NCBI GenBank assembly: GCA_947454025.1
Contig: CANGIZ010000014.1
Span: 1 to 39,678, forward strand
Reading direction: 5' to 3'
Length of the DNA: 39,678 nucleotides
Source: Bacteroidota bacterium
GTDB taxonomy: Bacteria; Bacteroidota; Bacteroidia; Chitinophagales; Chitinophagaceae
This document shows positions 33,663 through 39,678 of the stretch, one piece after another. The notes under the pieces are model-generated. The model was given only the letters and a program-made list of their open reading frames with translations, did not search any database and had not been told where the DNA came from. Each line of letters starts with the position of its first letter. The first letter of the stretch is position 1. The translations under genes and the position numbers were made by a program.

Positions 33663-34733
33663 CTATTTAATAAACTTATTTGGAATATACTCTTCCCATT
33701 TAATTTTATCTTTTGGGCTTGTTTCACCAGTAATATTTTTTGCAAGTGATTCTAAGGCAATTTTTGAATTTAGTGCATTTTCATAGTCTTCAATATAATT
33801 AGAAAAAAACAATATATAATCCTTTTTATCCCTATAAGAATAACTGTTTACTTCAAAGAATTTATATATAGCATGATCAATAACTTTTTTGGGAAATCTT
33901 GGTGGTATACAAAGTTTTACTTTTTTTTCCAATGGTTTTGCGGGTATTACTAAACCATTGGAAAATATCATATCAACCTCTTCTTTTGTTAAAATAGGCT
34001 TGAACTCATAATTACTAGACTTTTCAAATTGTTCTTTATATAAGAAAGAGAAGAAGTGTTTAATTTCATCATTATTCATTTTACCATCAATTTTCTTATT
34101 TTTTTTAGCTTCCCAATGATCTACGATAAGATTAGTGGCATTATCTACACTATTCATTTCTACATCATCTTCATTATCAATTAGGGCTATACTAACTTTA
34201 TTTACTTTAATCCATTGCTGTATTTTCTCATTAATTGACGGCAAAAGATAGTAATTGCTGTCTTTTGCCGTCAATCTGTGAAGGAAGTATCCATATTCTT
34301 CTTTGTTGCCATTATAGTTATCATATAACTGAAAGTCTATAAACTCTTTTATATTAGCTTTTGAAGCATCAAGTTCTATCAATTTTAATCCAAAAAGTAC
34401 CTGAAAATGGTCATCATTCACATATGCTCTACTAAAGTTTAGGTTTCTATCCATATCATAAAAGTCATCTTCATGCTTAAAAAAATCTGGCACCATATTA
34501 TTTGACTTATTTTCTTCCTCCAATTTTAAGTATTTTTCATAATAACCATTACTTTCTTGTGTAATTGGTTTTCTTAGGAATGGAGCAACCTCAGAATTAA
34601 TCACCGCTTGTTTTAGGGCGCTTAAAATATGTCGGGAATCAATTGGTACTAACTTATTTTCAATCAATTTATTTGCAAAATCTTTTAATGAGGAAAGTTC
34701 TATATGGTATTCAATCTCTTGAGGGTAGTTCAT
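33663..34733 (-). CDS. Hypothetical protein (356 residues), element gene
   Basis: A soluble, acidic, helix-rich protein without signal peptide or membrane segment. I recognise no family. An N-terminal part (1-90) and a C-terminal Lys-rich part (260-356; KVKLCIPPRFPKKVIDHAIYKFF) are separated by an Asp/Asn-rich middle. It is divergent from the zinc-finger gene at 34996, and the shared intergenic region holds two copies of a GTTATYTCATAARATAA repeat. It is probably a core gene of the element and not cargo. Confidence 0.65.
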   Translation of the reverse strand: MNYPQEIEYHIELSSLKDFANKLIENKLVPIDSRHILSALKQAVINSEVAPFLRKPITQESNGYYEKYLKLEEENKSNNMVPDFFKHEDDFYDMDRNLNFSRAYVNDDHFQVLFGLKLIELDASKANIKEFIDFQLYDNYNGNKEEYGYFLHRLTAKDSNYYLLPSINEKIQQWIKVNKVSIALIDNEDDVEMNSVDNATNLIVDHWEAKKNKKIDGKMNNDEIKHFFSFLYKEQFEKSSNYEFKPILTKEEVDMIFSNGLVIPAKPLEKKVKLCIPPRFPKKVIDHAIYKFFEVNSYSYRDKKDYILFFSNYIEDYENALNSKIALESLAKNITGETSPKDKIKWEEYIPNKFIK

Positions 34734-34826
34734 GCCGTTAATTTTAATTACAAAAATACTAATTAATAAATTTTAATAAGCGGATGTCGATATCTTTTAC
34801 TAACATTAAAAAATTATATGCAATTT

Positions 34827-34874
34827 GTTATCTCATAAAATAACAAATACACAACTGTTATTTCATAAGATAAT
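34827..34874. promoter_or_regulatory. Two direct 17-bp repeats in a divergent promoter region
   Basis: GTTATCTCATAAAATAA (34827-34843) and GTTATTTCATAAGATAA (34857-34873) lie exactly 30 bp apart, between the divergent genes at 34733 and 34996. They look like regulator-binding sites. A run with AACGTTTACGTTTA follows at about 34911. Otherwise I see nothing coding in 34734-34995. Confidence 0.5.
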
Positions 34875-34995
34875 ATTTATTGATAAAAGTTTACGATGAC
34901 GACGTACATAACGTTTACGTTTATTCTAAATACATCAATGATATCAATGGTTTTATTAAAAGACAGAATTAGTTTTGCTTTTTAAATCAAAGGAT

Positions 34996-35358
34996 ATGAA
35001 AATTGATGAAATAAGATTATGTGAATATTGTCATGGGGTTATTCCAGACACCCGTAATAAGAATAGTAAATATTGTTGCGACACCTGTTACTGTAAAAAC
35101 AAGGCTGAGATAGCTATTGATATGCAAAAAAAGAAAGTACATGCACTCCTGATTTTAAAGAATGATGAGATAGTGCATGACCTATATTTAAAGTATGAGT
35201 CAAAGTTCTATATCACTGCAAAGGAGTTAATTGACAGAAACTTCAATTGGACAATTTACAATGCATCAATCACTATAAACAATTTACCAGCCAAATCACT
35301 TATTCGTTATGGCTATACATTATTTAATAATCAAACCGTTCAACTATGGAAACTTTAA
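34996..35358 (+). CDS. Small zinc-ribbon-like protein of the element
   Basis: A 120-residue protein with an N-terminal Cys cluster (CEYC, then YCCDTCYCKNK; four to six Cys within about 25 residues) that would bind zinc, followed by a short alpha/beta part. I chose ATG 34996, preceded by AAAGGA; the frame extends to a TTG at 34975. It overlaps the next gene by 13 bases. The finger pattern resembles those in many DNA-associated proteins, but I do not recognise the family. Confidence 0.6.
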   Translation: MKIDEIRLCEYCHGVIPDTRNKNSKYCCDTCYCKNKAEIAIDMQKKKVHALLILKNDEIVHDLYLKYESKFYITAKELIDRNFNWTIYNASITINNLPAKSLIRYGYTLFNNQTVQLWKL

Positions 35359-35582
35359 ATTCACTACTTTCAAATGACATAGGATACCTGAATGCATTAA
35401 GGCATGCGCCAGCCGTTCCACCACTAGCACCTGCGGCAATAACACCTTCTGATATTAAACTACCAGCCAATAAGTTCAAGATCCCAACTTGGGGATGGAT
35501 TTTAGCAGGGTTGGGATTATCTGCTTTCGTAGTGTATAAATGGAGGCAGTATCAAGAAAAGAATAAATCTAAGAAAATATAA
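35346..35582 (+). CDS. Small single-pass membrane protein
   Basis: A 78-residue protein with a Pro/Ala-rich N-terminal half (APAVPPLAPAAITP), one membrane helix (WGWILAGLGLSAFVVYKW, about 49-66) and a basic tail. Its function is unknown. Its gene overlaps the zinc-ribbon gene and is followed after 3 bases by the helix-turn-helix gene, so the three form an operon typical of Bacteroidota mobile elements. Confidence 0.6.
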   Translation: METLNSLLSNDIGYLNALRHAPAVPPLAPAAITPSDIKLPANKFKIPTWGWILAGLGLSAFVVYKWRQYQEKNKSKKI

Positions 35583-35585
35583 GTT

Positions 35586-35885
35586 TTGGACATTTCAAAT
35601 CAAATATTACTTAGCGGCATAACTCCGAATCAATTGGTTGAACTGTTAAGGCCAATGATAAGGGAAGAGGTGCGCCTTGTAATGTCTGAACAAGAAGAGA
35701 AGCTGATTTCGCCTGCTGAAGCATGTAAATTATTTAAACCTGCTATTACTAAAGCAACATTAACCTCATGGACGGAGAAGGGTTGGCTTCAATTACATAG
35801 GATAGGAGGAAGGAATTTCTACCTCCAGTCTGAGATATTAGCAAGTACTTTGAAGCTGGGGAAGTATAGGAGTCTTTGTGCTTAG
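35586..35885 (+). CDS. Helix-turn-helix, excisionase-like protein
   Basis: A 99-residue protein with a C-terminal winged helix-turn-helix of the MerR/HTH_17 type (LISPAEACKLFKPAITKATLTSWTEKGWLQLHRIGGRNFYLQSE), the domain found in excisionases of Bacteroidota elements. The start is a TTG at 35586, three bases after the preceding stop. It is likely to help the integrase excise the element, or to regulate it. The palindrome at 35905-35920 lies just downstream. Confidence 0.75.
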   Translation: MDISNQILLSGITPNQLVELLRPMIREEVRLVMSEQEEKLISPAEACKLFKPAITKATLTSWTEKGWLQLHRIGGRNFYLQSEILASTLKLGKYRSLCA

Positions 35886-35904
35886 AATTATATAGGGTGT
35901 TTAT

Positions 35905-35920
35905 TCAGTATTAGTACTGA
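35905..35920. repeat. Dispersed palindrome, copy 3
   Basis: TCAGTA-TTAG-TACTGA, 19 bases downstream of the excisionase-like gene and 135 bases before the PIN-GNAT gene. It matches the copies at 19903 and 22275. Confidence 0.55.
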
Positions 35921-36054
35921 TTTTTAAAACTCATTTATTTTTTATTTTGCAATATAATTACAAAATATATCCTGAAAGGTGATAATTCAAGTTTCAATCA
36001 TGTTATATTTTAGATTAAACATTTTGGTGACATCAAAACTTTAACAAAGTCATA

Positions 36055-37578
36055 ATGAAAGTATTACTTGATACGAATATTATCATTCACAGAGAAGCCA
36101 GCAAGATTTATAACCTTGACATTGGACAGCTTTTCAATTGGCTCGACAAACTTAAATACGACAAATATATTCACCCATTGACAATTCAGGAGTTAAACCG
36201 TTTTAAAGACCTAAACTCCTTGAAAACTATGAACATCAAAATTGAAAGTTATAATCAATTAAAACATCAAGCACCTTTAAGTGACACTATTAAACAAGTA
36301 AGCCAACAAGTTGATAGTCAAGAAAACGACCTTAATGACACACAAATACTCAACGAAGTTTTTGAAAATAGAGTTGATATACTGATTTCTGAAGACAAAA
36401 AAATACAAACGAAAGCCAAACTTTTAGGAATAGGAGATAGAGTTTTTCGAATTGAAACATTTTTAGAAAAGGTAACTGCTGAAAATCCTGAATTAGTAGA
36501 GCATAAAGTTTTAGCAGTTAAGAAAATTGACTTTGCAGAGGTTGACTTAAATGACAGTTTCTTTGACAGTTTTAGAAATGATTATACCGAGTTCGACAAA
36601 TGGTTTAACAGCAAGGCAGAACAACCTTGTTATGTTTGTTATAGTGACAACAAACTGACTGCTTTCTTATATATTAAAATTGAAAAGGCAGGAGAAGAAT
36701 CATATAGTGAAATAACACCTTTTTTTAGACCTAAGAATCGACTGAAAATAGGAACTCTTAAAGTAACTAGTAACGGCTATAAAATTGGAGAACGGTTTTT
36801 AAAAACAATCTTTGACAATGCTCTTTTGTTCAAGGTAGAAGAAATTTATGTAACTATTTTTGACAAAAGACCTGAACAAGAGCAACTCATAGAAATGCTC
36901 GAAGAATGGGGCTTTAAAAAACACGGGATTAAAACTACGCAAAACGGAGACGAATTAGTTTATGTTAGAGAGTTTAGCAAAAAAATACCTGTAAACATTG
37001 AAAATCCAAAACTTACATTTCCATTCTTTTCAAGAGAATCAGACAAATATTTAATAAGAATAGAATCACAATATCATACAGAACTATTTCCTGATAGCAT
37101 TAATACAAGAGAAGACAAGGCAAAATATACCGAGAATGAACCGCACAGAAACAGAATAAGTAAAGTATATATTTCTCATTCACCAGACAGAAATTTAAAG
37201 TCAGGAGACATCGTACTGATTTATCGAATTGGCGAAACTTCACCTAAAACTTACTCAAGCACTGTAACGACGATTTGCATTGTAGAAAGTGTTAAATACA
37301 ATTTTAAGGACTTTGACGATTTTTTTAATAGTTGCAATAGGAGGACAATGATTTCAAAAGTGGATTTGAAAACAAAGTGGTGGGATAAATTTCCAAAATA
37401 TAAGCCTTTTGTAATCAACTTTCTGTATGCTCACTCTTTACCTACACCAAAACCAACACTTGGTGATTTGATTAAATTAGGAATATTCGCAGACCCAATG
37501 AGTTTACCCAAAGGATTTACTAAATTGACTAACGACCAGTTCAATGATTTGATTAACTTTGCATACATTAAGAAATAA
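36055..37578 (+). CDS. PIN - GNAT-like - PUA/EVE-like multidomain protein
   Basis: A 507-residue protein. Residues 1-140 are a PIN domain with an apparently complete acidic set (D6 in LLDTN, E46, D95, D114 in ISEDKK), so RNase activity is plausible. Residues 165-310 look like a GNAT acetyltransferase fold (KIGERFLKTIFDNAL; EEWGFKKHGI). Residues 325-507 include a stretch (KSGDIVLIYRIGE, TICIVESV) that resembles PUA/EVE-type beta domains. It starts the operon with the ASCH and Pycsar genes; the ASCH start is 5 bases after its stop. The domain calls beyond PIN are pattern-based. Confidence 0.72.
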   Translation: MKVLLDTNIIIHREASKIYNLDIGQLFNWLDKLKYDKYIHPLTIQELNRFKDLNSLKTMNIKIESYNQLKHQAPLSDTIKQVSQQVDSQENDLNDTQILNEVFENRVDILISEDKKIQTKAKLLGIGDRVFRIETFLEKVTAENPELVEHKVLAVKKIDFAEVDLNDSFFDSFRNDYTEFDKWFNSKAEQPCYVCYSDNKLTAFLYIKIEKAGEESYSEITPFFRPKNRLKIGTLKVTSNGYKIGERFLKTIFDNALLFKVEEIYVTIFDKRPEQEQLIEMLEEWGFKKHGIKTTQNGDELVYVREFSKKIPVNIENPKLTFPFFSRESDKYLIRIESQYHTELFPDSINTREDKAKYTENEPHRNRISKVYISHSPDRNLKSGDIVLIYRIGETSPKTYSSTVTTICIVESVKYNFKDFDDFFNSCNRRTMISKVDLKTKWWDKFPKYKPFVINFLYAHSLPTPKPTLGDLIKLGIFADPMSLPKGFTKLTNDQFNDLINFAYIKK

Positions 37579-37583
37579 GATAA

Positions 37584-37961
37584 ATGAAAGTAGTATTATC
37601 AATAAAACCAGAGTTTGCGTTCAAGATTTTTGATGGGTCAAAGAAGTTTGAATTTAGGAAGTCAATTTTCAAAAATGTCAATATAAAATCAGTAATAGTA
37701 TACGCTTCGTCGCCTATCCAACAAGTAATTGGAGAATTTGAAATTGACGAAGTTTTAAATTATGACCTTTCTACACTTTGGGACTTAACACAAGAATATT
37801 CCGGCATCAGTGAGGAATTTTATTACGATTACTTCGCAAACAAAGAACAAGGTTTTGCAATCAAAATCAAAAAGACAAGAAAGTATAGAAAGCCAAAATG
37901 TTTGAAAGAGGACTTTAACCTATCTCCACCACAATCATTTGCATATTGGACAGCCAAATGA
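37584..37961 (+). CDS. ASCH-domain protein
   Basis: A 125-residue protein with the ASCH/PUA-like signature at its start (VVLSIKPEFAFKIFDGSKKFEFRK) and the following strand (VIVYASSPIQQVIGEFEIDEV). ASCH domains bind RNA or modified nucleosides, and some cleave nucleic acid or modified bases. It has the fully packed position between the PIN-GNAT gene and the Pycsar effector: 5 bases after the former, and overlapping an ATG of the latter (ATGA at 37958). Confidence 0.85.
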   Translation: MKVVLSIKPEFAFKIFDGSKKFEFRKSIFKNVNIKSVIVYASSPIQQVIGEFEIDEVLNYDLSTLWDLTQEYSGISEEFYYDYFANKEQGFAIKIKKTRKYRKPKCLKEDFNLSPPQSFAYWTAK

Positions 37962-38020
37962 GAAACGCAGAGCCCGAAAACTATACCTGCAAACTTAAAG
38001 AACGACAAAAAAGTAAAATT

Positions 38021-38521
38021 ATGGACGATAACAGAAGAACAGACTTAGCATTTAAACTGCTTGACAATGTTCAAAACCTTATAAAGTTTGCAGACACTAA
38101 AATCAATGTTTTGCTTATAATTAGTGGCGTAACAACAACATTTATATTAACCAATTTTCAAGAATTTTTTGAATTGTGTCTTATTTCTAAAATAATTCTT
38201 GGACTGTTCTTTTTTTCTTTTTTAGTATTCATTGTTTTTTCAATTTTGACGATTTCGCCCAGAAAGGACAATCATACAGGAAATTCAGTCTCAAAGACAA
38301 TTTATTTTGAGCACATTGCATCAAGAATTGAAGTAAAAGATTTTATGAATGACTATACAAAACTTGATGAGTCTGGTTTTCAATCTGACCTTCTTTATCA
38401 AGTTTTTGAAAATTCAAAAATTGCGGATAAGAAATTTAAGTGCTACAAAAAAAGTCTTATTTCATTGCAATTTCAGTTGTTATTTTTCTTTGTTTTAGTA
38501 GCTGTTAAATATTTTACATAA
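38021..38521 (+). CDS. PycTM-like Pycsar effector (DUF5706 type)
   Basis: A 166-residue membrane protein with three hydrophobic helices: KINVLLIISGVTTTFIL, then IILGLFFFSFLVFIVFSIL, and a C-terminal LQFQLLFFFVLVAVKYF. The sequence LIKFADTKINVLL before the first helix and YFEHIA...DLLYQVFENSKIADKKFKCY match the Pycsar effector domain. On cyclic UMP or CMP production such effectors damage the inner membrane and stop phage growth. ATG 38021 is my choice; ATG 37958, which overlaps the ASCH stop, is possible. Its stop overlaps the cyclase start. Confidence 0.85.
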   Translation: MDDNRRTDLAFKLLDNVQNLIKFADTKINVLLIISGVTTTFILTNFQEFFELCLISKIILGLFFFSFLVFIVFSILTISPRKDNHTGNSVSKTIYFEHIASRIEVKDFMNDYTKLDESGFQSDLLYQVFENSKIADKKFKCYKKSLISLQFQLLFFFVLVAVKYFT

Positions 38522-39246
38522 TGACAAATAAGGAAATCCAAGATAAAGTTGATGCAATTCTTAAGGAACAGTTTACTCAATATGATATTGATACAATACC
38601 TGATATTGAAAACAATCCAGACAGCCGACTAACACACGGTAATACTGGCTTTTTAGGTGAGTTTACTTTTTTATACGTTGATATGCGAGGATCTTCTTCA
38701 TTCACGGACAAACATCGTTTGCAAACTATAACGAAAATTTACAAAGCCTATCATCACTGTATGGTTGAGTGTATAAAAACTTATGGTGGACAAGTGAGGA
38801 GTTTTGATGGAGACAGAATACTTGCAATTTTTGCAGGAAGTAGTAAGTTAGATAGTGCAATAAATTGTGCTATGAAAATGGTTGGTTGTCGTTATGATAT
38901 TCTTCAACCCAAAATTAAAGCAGTCTTATCTAATGATAATTTTTCTCTTGGGGTTGGTATTGCGACTGGGACTGCAATGGTTTCTAAAGCTGGAGTGGGA
39001 TACGACAAAAACACAAGGGACTTAATTTGGATTGGTGACCCTCCAAATTTAGGAGCCAAGCTAAGTGATCATGCTGATAGTCCTTATTCCATTCATATAT
39101 GCAAAACATCATTCGAGAAATTGGTTGACAATAACAGATACACGACAAAAGATGGTATTAAGATAGATATGTGGACAAAAGCAAGTTTTGATTTTAAAAA
39201 CAAGCAAATTGAAATTTATAAAACAGGATATTATCGTTCACTCTGA
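38521..39246 (+). CDS. PycC-like pyrimidine cyclase (Pycsar)
   Basis: A 241-residue class III nucleotide cyclase. Metal-binding Asp residues are present in LYVDMRGSS (D54) and FDGDRILAIF (D98), and the later IGDPPNLGAKLS segment supplies the catalytic Asn/Lys region. Length, absence of any fused sensor and the adjacent PycTM-like gene (1-base overlap) identify it as a Pycsar cyclase and not an ordinary adenylate cyclase. Pycsar cyclases make cCMP or cUMP after phage infection; which one cannot be told here. Confidence 0.88.
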   Translation: MTNKEIQDKVDAILKEQFTQYDIDTIPDIENNPDSRLTHGNTGFLGEFTFLYVDMRGSSSFTDKHRLQTITKIYKAYHHCMVECIKTYGGQVRSFDGDRILAIFAGSSKLDSAINCAMKMVGCRYDILQPKIKAVLSNDNFSLGVGIATGTAMVSKAGVGYDKNTRDLIWIGDPPNLGAKLSDHADSPYSIHICKTSFEKLVDNNRYTTKDGIKIDMWTKASFDFKNKQIEIYKTGYYRSL

Positions 39247-39446
39247 TAGAAAGCAGCAGGAAATAACACCTACCAAAAAAAAGAATTTCTTATTCTGATG
39301 TCAGTCTTTGGGTTTTTGCAACATTAGTTTTTTCAAATAATTTATTGCGGAAAAGACTCGCGCTTCAACGGTTTTATGAACCCCCATGTCTAAGTTAAAC
39401 ACCTCCATTTATATTCTTTCAGACAAAGTTAAGTTTCATAAAATTT
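39247..39446. other. Non-coding stretch at the right end of the element
   Basis: No reading frame of note. It lies between the cyclase stop and the right arm repeat. There is no obvious structured RNA. The sequence is less uniformly AT-rich around 39350-39400 (GACTCGCGCTTC), which could be a small remnant of other DNA. Confidence 0.4.
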
Positions 39447-39471
39447 ATTTTAGTGTCACCTATAGTGTCAC
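39447..39471. repeat. Right copy of 25-bp GTGTCACC repeat (candidate integrase arm site)
   Basis: Identical to 13285-13309 and in the same orientation, with AGTGTCAC twice, 12 bp apart. It lies 60 bp from the right att core. Confidence 0.6.
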
Positions 39472-39487
39472 TTGCTACAAATAAAAC

Positions 39488-39531
39488 AGCTCCTAAAACA
39501 TTTATTATCAATGTAATAGGAGCTTTTTTTT
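39488..39531. terminator. Terminator carried by the element at its right end
   Basis: Stem AGCTCCTA (39488-39495) / TAGGAGCT (39517-39524) with eight T residues following on the plus strand and an A/T-rich tract with GTTTTA on the minus strand. It can end plus-strand cargo transcripts and can replace the minus-strand RNA gene's own terminator, now 26 kb away at 13124-13156. Confidence 0.75.
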
Positions 39532-39545
39532 GCTGTAGGGGGAGG
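39532..39545. repeat. attR core (14-bp direct repeat)
   Basis: GCTGTAGGGGGAGG, identical to 13161-13174. It is the 3' end of the minus-strand RNA gene (acceptor and T-stem strand), so integration leaves that gene intact. Confidence 0.85.
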
Positions 39546-39678
39546 GATCGAACCTCCATGAGGCAGTTAGTTGTAGCACAAAGTTCAGTGGTCGACCCTG
39601 GTCGCCTATTGCTAGACGGCTCTATGCTATATTTATCCCGTTATCCTCACCCCCGAGACAAGGGGGCATGTCTGCCAA
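39532..39678 (-). ncRNA. 3' part of an RNA gene with tRNA-like T arm, probably tmRNA (partial)
   Basis: On the minus strand the sequence ends in a perfect T arm: GGAGG-TTCGATC-CCTCC, then CCCTACA-G as a possible acceptor strand. No 5' acceptor partner (TGTAGGG) occurs in the 130 bases upstream, so it is not a normal tRNA. Several G+C-rich stem candidates upstream (for example GCCCCC/GGGGGT near 39645-39667) suggest a longer structured RNA. tmRNA fits best, and its 3' end is a known integration target. I could not find the tag reading frame or 5' end because the window stops, so the name is tentative. Confidence 0.5.

Larger units (their letters stand above)
13161..39545. mobile_element. Integrative element (26.4 kb) carrying defence and competition cargo
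   Basis: An exact 14-bp direct repeat bounds the region. The right copy is the 3' end of an RNA gene with a T arm, a classic tyrosine-recombinase target. A tyrosine recombinase sits 180 bp inside the left end, an excisionase-like helix-turn-helix gene lies near the right end, and matching GTGTCACC repeats occur inside both ends. Base composition becomes more A+T-rich within the boundaries. Cargo includes ROCO-TOPRIM, HipBST, a peptide-export locus, an OLD nuclease, an IS3 element and a Pycsar operon. No conjugation or phage structural genes are seen, so transfer would depend on a helper. Confidence 0.85.

Noticed and set aside
38521..39246. Ordinary adenylate/guanylate cyclase or CBASS cyclase
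   Set aside because: It is a class III cyclase, not a CD-NTase fold, and the overlapping DUF5706-type membrane gene points to Pycsar.
39532..39678. Normal tRNA gene at the right end
   Set aside because: The T arm is perfect, but no 5' acceptor strand or D/anticodon arms fit within 95 bases upstream. A longer tmRNA-like gene cut by the window fits better.

Overview
The window looks like a Bacteroidota chromosome, most likely Chitinophagaceae-like. The signs are a caa3/aa3-type oxidase operon with two tandem subunit III genes, SusC-type carboxypeptidase-regulatory domains, MG2/TonB-plug proteins, DUF2490, and AT-rich leaders with weak Shine-Dalgarno sites. This assignment comes from gene content and style, not from a marker gene.

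Bases 1-13160 are chromosomal. They hold the cytochrome c oxidase cluster (coxB partial, coxA, ctaB, two subunit III genes, subunit IV, a SCO1-type copper chaperone, DUF420), an alkyltransferase-like protein without its catalytic Cys, trmB, a DUF6364/PIN toxin-antitoxin pair behind two TACACGTRTA operators, an FAD-dependent oxidoreductase, a DUF2490 protein, an MG2/plug-type protein, and an in-frame chimera of a SusC N-terminus with the C-terminal half of an MFS transporter.

Bases 13161-39545 form a 26.4-kb integrated element. It is bounded by an exact 14-bp direct repeat (GCTGTAGGGGGAGG), and the right copy lies in the 3' end of a minus-strand RNA gene with a tRNA-like T arm, probably tmRNA. 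A tyrosine recombinase lies just inside the left end and a helix-turn-helix/excisionase-like gene lies towards the right. Matching 25-bp GTGTCACC repeats sit inside both ends and are candidate integrase arm sites. The element is visibly richer in A+T than the chromosomal part. No conjugation genes are seen.

The cargo looks like defence and competition genes. From left to right: (i) a minus-strand cluster with an XRE regulator, two unknown proteins, a histidine kinase, a NarL-type regulator and a large LRR-Roc-COR protein with a C-terminal TOPRIM/DUF4435-like nuclease-type domain; (ii) a tripartite HipB-HipS-HipT toxin-antitoxin operon with three operators exactly 60 bp apart; (iii) an export locus with a 47-residue double-glycine, six-cysteine peptide, a VKOR-thioredoxin disulfide-forming membrane protein, an MG2/plug protein, a carboxypeptidase-regulatory-domain protein and a C39-peptidase ABC exporter; (iv) a stand-alone OLD-type ATPase-TOPRIM nuclease; (v) an intact IS3-family element with a visible 4-bp target duplication; (vi) element housekeeping genes of unknown function; (vii) a four-gene operon PIN-GNAT-PUA-like / ASCH / PycTM-like effector / PycC-like nucleotide cyclase, that is, a Pycsar system with two additional upstream genes.

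The strongest candidates for something undescribed are the six-cysteine peptide with its own oxidase and exporter, the ROCO-TOPRIM protein next to a two-component system, and the Pycsar operon with linked PIN/ASCH genes.
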